Positions 34,380 to 42,080 are shown, counted from the stretch's first letter. The stretch is DNA of 64,000 nt from Bradyrhizobium sp. Tv2a-2 (GCF_000472425.1 NZ_AXAI01000014.1:62168-126167), one strand, 5' to 3'. The notes: generated from the letters alone by a model not told the origin. Program-made: numbers and translations.

Positions 34380-35153
34380 TCATCGCTCGACAAAGGCCTT
34401 CTCGACGACAAAATGCCCGGGCGTGCTGTGATTGCCTTCGACAAAGCCGCGCGCGGTCAGCATCGCCTGAAGCTCCCCCAGCATGCCGGGACTGCCGCAG
34501 AGCATCACGCGGTCGGTCTCGCGGTCAAGCCCGCTGAGGCCGACGTCTGAAAACAGCTGACCTTGCGCGATGAGATCGGTGATGCGGCCGCGATTACGAA
34601 ACGGCTCCCGCGTCACCGTCGGATAGTAGATCAATCTGTTTTCGATCAGGGGACCGAAAAATTCATCCTCGCGCAGCTTCGCAACGACGCACTCGCCATA
34701 GGCAAGCTCGGAGACCTGGCGACAGCCATGCGCCAGGATGATGGTCTCGTAACTTTCGTAGACATCCGGGTCCTTGATCAGGCTCGCGAATGGCGCAAGG
34801 CCCGTGCCGGTCGAGAGCAGGAGAAGCCTTTTTCCCGGAATCAGGTTACCTGAAATCAGTGTGCCCGTCGCCTTGCGTCCGACGAGAATGATGTCCCCTT
34901 CCCTGATCTTCTGCAGGCGCGATGTCAGCGGCCCGTCCGGGACCTTGATCGAAAAGAACTCCAGCGCATTCTCATGATTGGCGCTGGCCATGCTGTAGGC
35001 GCGCATCAAGGGCCGGCCGTCGACCTCGAGCCCGATCATCGCGAATTGCCCGTTCTGGAAGCGAAAGCCGGGATCGCGGGTGGCGGTAAAGCTGAACAGG
35101 GAGTCGGTCCAATGTTCGACGGAGAGGACCGTCTCCCTCTGAAAGGCGCTCAT
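34380..35153 (-). CDS. Ferredoxin--NADP(+) reductase (FNR 1)
   Basis: A 257-residue single-domain FAD reductase of the bacterial ferredoxin/flavodoxin-NADP reductase (Fpr) type. FAD binding is at RAYSMASANHENALEFFSIK; the NADP region includes LLLLSTGTGLAPFASLIKDP and MLCGSPGML; the C terminus ends VVEKAFVER. The start at 35153 has AAGGA upstream. It lies between the flavoprotein operon and the DUF971 gene and is divergent from the latter. A close paralogue of equal length lies at 39939. It probably passes electrons between NADPH and the AprB-like ferredoxin. Confidence 0.9.
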   Translation of the reverse strand: MSAFQRETVLSVEHWTDSLFSFTATRDPGFRFQNGQFAMIGLEVDGRPLMRAYSMASANHENALEFFSIKVPDGPLTSRLQKIREGDIILVGRKATGTLISGNLIPGKRLLLLSTGTGLAPFASLIKDPDVYESYETIILAHGCRQVSELAYGECVVAKLREDEFFGPLIENRLIYYPTVTREPFRNRGRITDLIAQGQLFSDVGLSGLDRETDRVMLCGSPGMLGELQAMLTARGFVEGNHSTPGHFVVEKAFVER

Positions 35154-35237
35154 GGTCGTTCCTTCGCGCAAGGGTGATGCGGAAGGTCTTTTCGCGAGAA
35201 GCCGAAGGCGTGCAACGATGCCGCGCGATTCCCGGTC

Positions 35238-35247
35238 GATTAGTTGC
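35238..35247. promoter_or_regulatory. Cluster motif site 2
   Basis: GATTAGTTGC inside CCCGGTCGATTAGTTGC (35231-35247). The same 17 bases occur on the other strand at 36621-36637, upstream of the ABC transporter operon. It lies 85 bases upstream of the FNR 1 start. Confidence 0.55.
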
Positions 35248-35272
35248 AAATTTTCTTATCTGTTGCCGCGAT

Positions 35273-35288
35273 TGGCATCGCTCTTGCA
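35273..35288 (+). promoter_or_regulatory. Candidate sigma-54 promoter for the DUF971 gene
   Basis: TGGCAT (35273-35278), five bases, TTGCA (35284-35288): one mismatch to the TGGCAC-N5-TTGCW -24/-12 consensus. It faces the DUF971 gene that starts at 35367. Confidence 0.45.
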
Positions 35289-35306
35289 AAGCATCCGGCT
35301 GATGCG

Positions 35307-35318
35307 GCAATTAGTTGC
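35307..35318. promoter_or_regulatory. Cluster motif site 3
   Basis: GCAATTAGTTGC, with palindromic GCAA/TTGC arms around a 4-base centre. It lies in the FNR 1/DUF971 divergent region, 49 bases before the DUF971 start. Confidence 0.55.
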
Positions 35319-35366
35319 TGTTCCACGCGTGCAGCCGCGCTTATGCTCGAGACAGGAGCGACAGAG

Positions 35367-35666
35367 GTGAACGTGTGGGTAGCACCGACCATCGTTGACT
35401 GTGAAGTCAGTCCCGATCTTGCCTCGCTGTCCATGACCGCGCCGGACGGACGGCAGATCGTGCTTGGCGCGGAACAGCTGCGTCTTGCCTGCAAATGCGC
35501 GCATTGCCGGCGAGCCCAATTCGACAACCGCTTCGCGTCAAGCTTTCCGGGAATTGCGATCGTTGGCGTTGCCGATCTCGGCTATGGCGTGAACATCTCG
35601 TTCTCCGACGGACATAACCGCGGGATCTATCCCAAGGCCTATCTGGCCGAGCTTGCCGCGCTTTGA
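35367..35666 (+). CDS. Stand-alone DUF971 (GBBH-like N-terminal domain) protein
   Basis: A 99-residue protein consisting only of the small zinc-binding domain found at the N terminus of gamma-butyrobetaine hydroxylase and in DUF971 proteins of Fe-S biogenesis. The metal ligands CKCAHC and the later DGHNRGIYP histidine are intact. GTG at 35367 is chosen because AGGAG lies eight bases upstream; ATG at 35343 is an in-frame alternative. It follows a candidate sigma-54 promoter and precedes the Crp/Fnr regulator by 100 bases. I infer a role in iron-sulfur supply or assembly for the cluster enzymes. Confidence 0.75.
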   Translation: MNVWVAPTIVDCEVSPDLASLSMTAPDGRQIVLGAEQLRLACKCAHCRRAQFDNRFASSFPGIAIVGVADLGYGVNISFSDGHNRGIYPKAYLAELAAL

Positions 35667-35713
35667 AGCGCTTCATACGTTCGTTGCGGCGGCCGAATAA
35701 CTGCATCCCGCTC

Positions 35714-35730
35714 TGGCACGAAGCTTGCTG
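35714..35730 (+). promoter_or_regulatory. Sigma-54 promoter upstream of the Crp/Fnr regulator
   Basis: CTGGCACGAAGCTTGCT: TGGCAC (35715-35720), five bases, TTGCT (35726-35730). GG and GC are ten bases apart as required, and every consensus position matches. It is 36 bases upstream of the regulator start at 35767. Confidence 0.65.
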
Positions 35731-35766
35731 CTTCCGGGTCAGGTCTGACTGATCCGGAGGCAATTC

Positions 35767-36552
35767 ATGCTGCTGCAGGTGGCCAATGCTGAACGCGGCA
35801 ACGCGCCTTCAACGACGGCGGGTTCCAGGAATACCGGCAGCTCTTCACTGCTGCTCACGGAAAGCCAGCAGGCAATCGGCGGGCCGCCGCCGCTGATGGA
35901 AAAGCTCAGCCCGCGCGAGCGCGAGCTGGTGCTCAAGCAAGGGCGCCGCAAGGTGCTCAATCGCGGCCAGACCCTGTTCTCGCAAGGCGCCAAGCACGAC
36001 GGAATCTATCTTATCGAGAGTGGTCGTATCAGGGTATTTTATACATCGCCACAGGGCCGCGAGATCACATTGGCCTATTGGCATGTCGGCAATTTCGTCG
36101 GTGGGCCCGAAGTGTTCGGCACCGGCATTCACCAATGGTCGGGCGTTGCCTCCTCCAATGCTGCCGTCGTGCAGCTGCCTGGCAGGGAACTGCGCGGACT
36201 CGCCGCCGAAATTCCCAACCTCGCGATCGGCCTGATCGAGGGTCTGACCTTCAAGGGCAAGTGCTATTCTGCACTCGCGCAGATGCTCGGCACCCGCTCG
36301 ATCACCCAGCGGCTCGCGCACCTGCTGCTTCATCTGACTGAACTCTACGGCATCAAGGAAGCCGACGGGACGCTGATCGCGGCGGCCTTCACCCATGCCG
36401 ACCTCGCCCACATGGTCGGCGCTACCCGGCAATGGGTGACCATCAGCCTCAAGCGGATGCAGGACAAGGGAACCGTTCGCAACCGGCGCTCGCAGATCGT
36501 CATCTGCCGGCCTGATGTCCTGGAGGAGATGCGGGGCCATGGCGGGGATTGA
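35767..36552 (+). CDS. Crp/Fnr family transcriptional regulator
   Basis: A 261-residue regulator with a cyclic-nucleotide-binding-like beta-roll (about 55-165, GQTLFSQGAKHDGIYLIESG) and a Crp-type winged helix at the C terminus (FTHADLAHMVGATRQWVTIS). The N-terminal FNR cysteine cluster is missing, so it does not carry the FNR-type Fe-S sensor. The recognition helix (TRQWVTISLKRM) differs from both CRP and FNR. GGAGG precedes the ATG. Its position in the middle of the cluster and the repeated motif around it suggest it controls the AprAB-like operon, FNR 1, DUF971 and the ABC transporter. Confidence 0.88.
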   Translation: MLLQVANAERGNAPSTTAGSRNTGSSSLLLTESQQAIGGPPPLMEKLSPRERELVLKQGRRKVLNRGQTLFSQGAKHDGIYLIESGRIRVFYTSPQGREITLAYWHVGNFVGGPEVFGTGIHQWSGVASSNAAVVQLPGRELRGLAAEIPNLAIGLIEGLTFKGKCYSALAQMLGTRSITQRLAHLLLHLTELYGIKEADGTLIAAAFTHADLAHMVGATRQWVTISLKRMQDKGTVRNRRSQIVICRPDVLEEMRGHGGD

Positions 36553-36620
36553 CGCCACTGCACATGCAAACGGCTTCCAGATGCAGAATTGCCCAACCAC
36601 TATGCAACGGGCCTTTGGCG

Positions 36621-36637
36621 GCAACTAATCGACCGGG
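36621..36637. promoter_or_regulatory. Cluster motif site 4, upstream of the ABC transporter operon
   Basis: GCAACTAATCGACCGGG, the exact reverse complement of CCCGGTCGATTAGTTGC at 35231-35247. It lies 79 bases upstream of the binding-protein start, a distance similar to sites 1 and 2 from their genes. Confidence 0.6.
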
Positions 36638-36716
36638 ACAGCCACTCCGCGTTTGCCCGAAGCGCCGCCGCCCCCAATCATGGCAGCCGAAGCATCCAAC
36701 CGAGACGAGGATGAGA

Positions 36717-38132
36717 ATGGTTCGCCAGGCTTTGCCACTTTCGATCCTGCTATCGGCGGCCGCGCTTGCGCTGGCCCAGCCCGCGCTTGCGGAAACCGTC
36801 ACTATCGGCATCGGCACACAAGATACCACCACCAATACGGTGACCGCGGGCACGGTGATCCGGCAGCTGCATCTGCTTGAGAAATACCTGCCAACATCGG
36901 GCAAATATGCCGACATCAAGTTCGAGCTGGAATGGCAGAATTTCACCTCCGGTCCGCCCGTCACCAATGCGATGATGGCCGACAAGCTGCAGTTCGGCAT
37001 GATGGGCGATTATCCGCTGATCGTGAATGGTTTCACCTTCGAGAACAATCCCGACAGCAAGAGCCGGCTGATCGCGGTCGCCGCCTACAGCCTCTCCGGC
37101 TCGGGCAACGGCATTGTCGTCCATAAGGATTCTCCGTACTACGAACTCTCGGATCTCAAGGGCAAACTGGTCAGCGTGCCCTTCGGCTCGGCTGCGCATG
37201 GCATGGTCTTGAAGGCGATGCAGGACCGCGGGCTGCCGCCGGACTTCTTCCAGCTGGTCAGCCAGACGCCGGAAGTCGGCTCGACCAACCTGCAGGAGAA
37301 GAAGATCGACGCGCATGCGGACTTCGTCCCCTTCGCCGAGTTGCTTCCCTTCCGTGGCTTTGCGCGAAAGATCTTCGACGGCGTCGAGACCAACCTGCCG
37401 ACCTTCCATGGCGTCGTGGTCCGCACCGATTTCGCCGAAAAGTATCCCGAGGTCGTCGTCGCCTATATCAAGGCGATCATCGCCGCCAACCAGTGGTTCC
37501 GCGCCGACCCGAAGGCAGCTTCTGAAAAGATCCAGGAATGGACCGGGATCAACAAGGAAGTCGTCTACATTTTCCTGGGTCCCGGCGGCAATATGACGCT
37601 CGATCCGACGATCAAGCCGCCATTGATCGACGCGGCGGCGCAAGATGTGAAAGTGCTGCAGAATCTCGGTCGCATGAAGGAATTCGATCCGAAGAAATGG
37701 GTCGACGATTCCTATCTCCGCAAGGCCTATGCCGAGATGAAACTCGACTATGACGCCGAGCTTGCCAGCACCAGGAATTACGAAGTCTCGGGCGAGGACA
37801 GGTTCTGCAAGAAGCAGATCGCCGATCCGCGCAAGGCGGGCGAGGTCTGGGTTGACGACGAGGGGATTCTCCCCTTCTCCAGCGCCGCCTGCACGCTCGG
37901 CGCCTATGCCGACTTCAAGGCCAAGGGCAAGAAAATCGACGTCACCTACGTCTTTGACACCGCGCGCGGGATAAAGCTGTTCGCCGACCAGGCCTTCTTC
38001 GCGGTCAACGGCGGCGACATCGCGCCGTTCCTTCTGAAGAAGGATGCAGAGACCTATGCCGCGAAGTCAGGTGGCAAGGTGCTCGGCTTCGAGGATGCGG
38101 TGAAAGCAGCACAGAGCGGAGGCAAGACGTGA
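36717..38132 (+). CDS. NitT/TauT-type ABC binding protein with C-terminal NosL-like domain
   Basis: A 471-residue periplasmic binding protein with a signal peptide (residues 1-25, ending ALA). Residues about 27-350 are the sulfonate/nitrate/taurine type (TauA/NrtA/SsuA), for example ETVTIGIGTQDTTTNTVTAG and LKGKLVSVPFGSAAHGMVLK. About 110 extra residues follow; they resemble the copper-binding protein NosL: Cys364 (RFCKKQ), VDDEGILPFSSAACTLGAY (Cys392), TYVFDTARGIKLFADQAFFA, and DAETYAAKSGGKVLGFEDAV. ATG 36717 is six bases after GAGG; the ATG at 36711 is an alternative. It heads the ABC operon. The fusion suggests that transport is linked to a metal or to a redox-active ligand. Confidence 0.75.
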   Translation: MVRQALPLSILLSAAALALAQPALAETVTIGIGTQDTTTNTVTAGTVIRQLHLLEKYLPTSGKYADIKFELEWQNFTSGPPVTNAMMADKLQFGMMGDYPLIVNGFTFENNPDSKSRLIAVAAYSLSGSGNGIVVHKDSPYYELSDLKGKLVSVPFGSAAHGMVLKAMQDRGLPPDFFQLVSQTPEVGSTNLQEKKIDAHADFVPFAELLPFRGFARKIFDGVETNLPTFHGVVVRTDFAEKYPEVVVAYIKAIIAANQWFRADPKAASEKIQEWTGINKEVVYIFLGPGGNMTLDPTIKPPLIDAAAQDVKVLQNLGRMKEFDPKKWVDDSYLRKAYAEMKLDYDAELASTRNYEVSGEDRFCKKQIADPRKAGEVWVDDEGILPFSSAACTLGAYADFKAKGKKIDVTYVFDTARGIKLFADQAFFAVNGGDIAPFLLKKDAETYAAKSGGKVLGFEDAVKAAQSGGKT

Positions 38133-39037
38133 CGAGCTCCGCCTTGTTGCGACGGGAAGCCGAGCCGGCTGCGATCGCCGCCGACACGGCCGAGCCAACG
38201 CGAGCCATGCCAACTCCGGCTCTCCCAGCCCGCAGCGCAAGCGCGATGGCCGCGCGCTGGATCAAACTGAACAAGGAGCGGATACGCGCCCTGCTGCTTG
38301 GCACGATCTCGCTCCTGCTCTTCCTCGTGGCCTGGCATTTCCTGACCAAGTACCGCGTGGTGTTCTTCGTCCGCTTCACCAACGTACCCTCGCCGCTCGC
38401 GGTCCATGCGAGCTTTGTCAAGGCGATCCACGATCCGCACTTCCTGATGCATATCGCGCTGAGTTGCCGCCGTATCTTCTTGGGGTTCTCGCTCGCCGCC
38501 CTCATCGGCGTGCCGCTTGGGCTCGTCATGGGGCGCTTCAAGCTTGTGCATGAGACGATCTTTCCGGTTGCGGAAGTGCTGCGCCCGATCCCGGCGATTG
38601 CGTGGGTGCCGATGGCGATCATGCTGTGGCCGACCAACGAGCAGAGCATCGTCTTCATCACGTTTCTCGGCTCGTTCTTCCCGATCCTGGTCAACACGCT
38701 GCACGGCATGTCGCTGGTCGACCCCGTCCTGGTGCGCGCCGCGCAGTGTCTGGGCGCCCAGGAACGGGCGATCTTCCGCGAGGTCTATTTCCCGGCGTCG
38801 CTGCCGCACATCTTCACCGGCCTCACCGTCGGCATGGGCGTCGCCTGGGTCTCGCTGATCGCAGCCGAGATGATCTCTGGCCAATACGGCATCGGCTATT
38901 TCACCTGGGAGGCCTATTCGCTCGTGCAATACGCCGACATCGCGCTTGGCATGATCACGATCGGCGTCCTCGGATTGGCCTCGAGCCTTCTGGTTCGCGC
39001 AATCGGAAAACTGGTGATGCCCTGGGGGCGCACATGA
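38129..39037 (+). CDS. NitT/TauT-family ABC transporter permease
   Basis: A 302-residue SsuC/TauC-type permease with about six membrane spans after a 50-residue cytoplasmic N terminus. The ATPase-docking loop is in VDPVLVRAAQCLGAQERAIF followed by REVYFPASLPHIFTGL. The GTG start overlaps the binding-protein stop by four bases. It forms the channel of the importer with the ATPase encoded next. Confidence 0.9.
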   Translation: MTSSALLRREAEPAAIAADTAEPTRAMPTPALPARSASAMAARWIKLNKERIRALLLGTISLLLFLVAWHFLTKYRVVFFVRFTNVPSPLAVHASFVKAIHDPHFLMHIALSCRRIFLGFSLAALIGVPLGLVMGRFKLVHETIFPVAEVLRPIPAIAWVPMAIMLWPTNEQSIVFITFLGSFFPILVNTLHGMSLVDPVLVRAAQCLGAQERAIFREVYFPASLPHIFTGLTVGMGVAWVSLIAAEMISGQYGIGYFTWEAYSLVQYADIALGMITIGVLGLASSLLVRAIGKLVMPWGRT

Positions 39038-39906
39038 GCAATGCTGACGCCAGGCCCGCGCAGGGCCATATCGAGGTCAAAGACTTCGCCCTGAGCTATG
39101 AGACCATCGATGGCGCGGTTGCCGCCGTCACCGAGACCAACATCCATGTCAAGCCGGGCGAATTCGTCTCCATCGTCGGGCCCTCCGGCTGCGGCAAGTC
39201 GACGCTGCTCAACGCCGTCGCGGGTTTTCTCAAGCCCACCGCGGGCGTGGTCACGGTCGACGGCGAAAAAGTCAACGGGCCGAGCGCCGAGCGCGGCATG
39301 GTGTTCCAGCAATATTCGCTGTTTCCCTGGAAGACGGTGCGCGAGAATGTCGAGTTCGGTCTCAAGATGCGCGGCATGGATCGCTCGCAGCGCGAGCGCG
39401 CGGCGCGCACGCTTCTGGGGCTCGCCGGGCTCGAGGCCTTCGAGAAGCACTATCCCGACCGCCTTTCCGGCGGCATGAAACAGCGCGTCGGTATCGTCCG
39501 CGCGCTCGCCACGGGCCCGAAGGTGCTGCTGCTCGACGAGCCGTTCGGCGCACTGGACGCACAGACCCGGGTCATCATGCAGCAGATCCTCACCAACATG
39601 TGGCAGCGGCTGAAGATCTCGGTGTTGTTCGTCACCCACGACATCGACGAGGCGATCTTCCTCTCCGATCGCGTCTACTGCATGACCGCGCGCCCCGGTT
39701 CGATCAAGGCCGAGATTCCGATTCCGCTGGAGCGACCGCGCCAGCAATCGATGATGATGTCATCGGAATTTCTGGCACTGCGTCGCGGGCTGATGTCGCT
39801 GATCCGCGAGGAGAGCCTGAAAGCCATGGGCGGCGAGATCAACGATCTCGCCATGCAGGGCCTCACCATCGACCTGCACGGCCATTCGCTCGCCGATGTG
39901 CTGTAG
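39034..39906 (+). CDS. NitT/TauT-family ABC transporter ATP-binding protein
   Basis: A 290-residue ATPase with Walker A GPSGCGKST, Q-loop VFQQYSLFPWKTV, signature LSGGMKQR, Walker B VLLLDEP and the switch histidine in VTHDIDEA. It belongs to the SsuB/TauB/NrtD group. The ATG overlaps the permease stop by four bases, so binding protein, permease and ATPase form one tightly coupled operon. Confidence 0.92.
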   Translation: MSNADARPAQGHIEVKDFALSYETIDGAVAAVTETNIHVKPGEFVSIVGPSGCGKSTLLNAVAGFLKPTAGVVTVDGEKVNGPSAERGMVFQQYSLFPWKTVRENVEFGLKMRGMDRSQRERAARTLLGLAGLEAFEKHYPDRLSGGMKQRVGIVRALATGPKVLLLDEPFGALDAQTRVIMQQILTNMWQRLKISVLFVTHDIDEAIFLSDRVYCMTARPGSIKAEIPIPLERPRQQSMMMSSEFLALRRGLMSLIREESLKAMGGEINDLAMQGLTIDLHGHSLADVL

Positions 39907-39938
39907 CTGTTCCTCGTCGAGCGGTTCGCGGCCCGAGC

Positions 39939-40712
39939 TCACCGTTCCGCGAACGCCTTCTCCACCACGAATTGCGCGGGCTCGCCGTGATTGCCCTCGG
40001 CAAAGCCCCTCGCAACGAGCAGCTCGCGCGAGTCCTTCACCAGCGCCGGACTGCCGCAGATCATGACCCGGTCGTGCGCGGCCTCGAGCGGCGGCAGACC
40101 GGTATCGGCAAACAGCTTGCCCGAGGTGATGAGGTCGGTGATGCGGCCGCGGTTGCGGAAGGGATCGCGCGTCACGGTGGGATAATAGATCAGCTGGTTG
40201 CGCACGAGCTCGCCGAGCAGCTCGTCGTTCGGCAGCTTTTCATGGATCGTCTCGCCATAGGCGAGCTCGGCGACGCGGCGGCAGCCGTGCAGCAGCACGA
40301 CCTTTTCGAAGCGGTCGTAGACTTCGGGATCCTTGATCACACTCAGGAACGGCGCAAGCCCGGTGCCGGTGCCGATCAGATAGAGATTGCGGCCGTCCTC
40401 GAGATTGTCGATCACGAGCGTGCCGGTCGCCTTGCGGCTGACGATGATCTCGTCGCCCTCCTGCAGGTGCTGCAGGCGCGAGGTCAGAGGGCCGTCCGGC
40501 ACCTTGATGGAGAAGAACTCCAGTGTGTCTTCGTAGTGCGCGCTCGCGACACTGTAGGCGCGCAGCAGCGGCCGGTCGTCGACCTTGAGCCCGATCATGG
40601 TGAACTCGCCGCTGCGGAAGCGGAACGAGGGGTTCCGCGTGGTCGTGAAGCTGAAGAGATTGTCGGTCCAGTGACGGACGCTCAGCACGCTTTCCTGGTT
40701 GAAATTGCTCAC
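39939..40712 (-). CDS. Ferredoxin--NADP(+) reductase (FNR 2)
   Basis: A 257-residue paralogue of FNR 1 with the same motifs (RAYSVASAHYEDTLEFFSIK, YLIGTGTGLAPFLSVIKDP, MICGSPAL, end VVEKAFAER). The start is GTG at 40712 with AGGAG eight bases upstream. It is convergent with the ABC transporter but divergent from the enamidase gene, and the double MarR-type operator at 40760-40787 lies in the shared promoter region. I therefore assign it to the nicotinate regulon: 6-hydroxynicotinate reductase belongs to a ferredoxin-dependent activity (EC 1.3.7.1), which would need such a reductase. Confidence 0.88.
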   Translation of the reverse strand: MSNFNQESVLSVRHWTDNLFSFTTTRNPSFRFRSGEFTMIGLKVDDRPLLRAYSVASAHYEDTLEFFSIKVPDGPLTSRLQHLQEGDEIIVSRKATGTLVIDNLEDGRNLYLIGTGTGLAPFLSVIKDPEVYDRFEKVVLLHGCRRVAELAYGETIHEKLPNDELLGELVRNQLIYYPTVTRDPFRNRGRITDLITSGKLFADTGLPPLEAAHDRVMICGSPALVKDSRELLVARGFAEGNHGEPAQFVVEKAFAER

Positions 40713-40759
40713 CGTACCACTCCTGCGGAGGATTTGAGAGGCGATTGACCCGGCAGTTT

Positions 40760-40787
40760 ATTCGTATACGATCGTTCGTATACGAAT
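40760..40787. promoter_or_regulatory. Double MarR-type operator between FNR 2 and enamidase
   Basis: ATTCGTATACGA (40760-40771), TCGT, TCGTATACGAAT (40776-40787): perfect 12-base arms. It also contains the perfect palindrome TTCGTATACGAA (40775-40786). The right half, TCGTTCGTATACGAATGA (40772-40789), matches 17 of 18 bases at 50413-50430. Confidence 0.75.
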
Positions 40788-40866
40788 GAATAATCCAGCT
40801 TGATCCAGCCGTCAAGCCGGGGGCAAAATCACAAAATTCGAGACGCAGCCGAAGGGAATAGCCGCC

Positions 40867-42063
40867 ATGGCACACGACGCGCCGCAAGCCACCGGTCCGA
40901 GCAAGCTGGTGATCCGCAACATCGGGCTGATGCTGTCAGGCGCGCTGGAAAAGCCGATCCTGGATGCCGACACCATCGTCGCCGAGAACGGCAAGATCAC
41001 CGCCATCGGCCGGCTCAAGGACGTCGACACCGCAGGCGCCACCACCATTGTCGATGCAAATGGCACGACGGTCGCGCCCGGCCTGATCGACAGCCATGTG
41101 CACCCGGTGGCCGGTGACTGGACGCCGCGGCAGAACCAGATCAACTGGATCGACAGCTATCTTCATGGTGGCGTCACCACCATGATCTCGGCGGGCGAGG
41201 TGCACACGCCTGGCCGTCCGCGTGATGTGGTGGGCCTGAAGGCGATGGCGATATTCGCACAGCGCGCGTTCTGGACGCTGCGGCCGGGCGGCGTGAAGGT
41301 GCATGCCGGCGCGCCCGTGATCGAATGCGAGATGGTCGAGGAGGATTTCAAGGAGATGGCCGCCGCGGGCGTCAAGCTACTCGGCGAAGTCGGCCTCGGC
41401 GGCGTCAAGGACGGCCCGACCGCGCGGAAGATGGTCGGCTGGGCGCGCAAATACGGCATCCAGAGCACCATTCACACCGGCGGACCGTCGATCCCCGGCT
41501 CGGGCCTGATCGACAAGGACGTGGTGCTGGAGGCCGACACTGATGTGGTCGGTCATATCAATGGCGGGCACACGGCGCTGCCCGACGACCAGATCCGCTG
41601 CATTTGCGAGGGCTGCAAACGCGGGCTCGAGCTCGTTCACAACGGCAATGAGCGCTCGGCGCTGTTCACGCTGCGCACCGCGCGCGAGATGGGCGATCTC
41701 GCCCGTGTCATCCTCGGCACCGATGCGCCCGCCGGCTCCGGCGTGCAGCCGCTCGGCATCTTGCGGATGGTTGCGATGCTGTCCTCGCTCGGCGAACTGC
41801 CGGCCGAGATTGCCTTCTGCCTTGCGACCGGCAACACTGCCCGCATGCGTGAGCTCGATTGCGGCCTGATCGAGCTGGGCCGCGCCGCGGATTTCGTTCT
41901 GATGGACAAGGCCCAGCATTCACCCGGCAAGAACATTCTAGAGAGCGTGCAACTCGGCGACCTCCCCGGCATCGGCATGACCATCATCGACGGTATCGTC
42001 CGCACCCAGCGCAGCCGCAACACCCCGCCGGCGACCAAGGTGCCGGAGGTGGTGGGCAAGTAA
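40867..42063 (+). CDS. ena: Enamidase (amidohydrolase; 6-oxo-1,4,5,6-tetrahydronicotinate hydrolase)
   Basis: A 398-residue metal-dependent amidohydrolase. It starts with a beta-sandwich strand region (KLVIRNIGLMLSGALEKPIL). Metal ligands are in PGLIDSHVHPVAGD, and further family segments are LHGGVTTMISAGEVHTPGRP, GVKVHAGAPVI, HTGGPSIPGSG and GTDAPAGSGVQPLGILR. These and the C-terminal RSRNTPPA agree closely with my recollection of the Eubacterium barkeri enamidase (EC 3.5.2.18), which opens tetrahydro-6-oxonicotinate to 2-formylglutarate and ammonia. It lies 77 bases after the MarR-type operator and shares the locus with 6-hydroxynicotinate reductase, which supports the call. Confidence 0.85.
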   Translation: MAHDAPQATGPSKLVIRNIGLMLSGALEKPILDADTIVAENGKITAIGRLKDVDTAGATTIVDANGTTVAPGLIDSHVHPVAGDWTPRQNQINWIDSYLHGGVTTMISAGEVHTPGRPRDVVGLKAMAIFAQRAFWTLRPGGVKVHAGAPVIECEMVEEDFKEMAAAGVKLLGEVGLGGVKDGPTARKMVGWARKYGIQSTIHTGGPSIPGSGLIDKDVVLEADTDVVGHINGGHTALPDDQIRCICEGCKRGLELVHNGNERSALFTLRTAREMGDLARVILGTDAPAGSGVQPLGILRMVAMLSSLGELPAEIAFCLATGNTARMRELDCGLIELGRAADFVLMDKAQHSPGKNILESVQLGDLPGIGMTIIDGIVRTQRSRNTPPATKVPEVVGK

Positions 42064-42080
42064 GGCCGACCACGGCTCGG

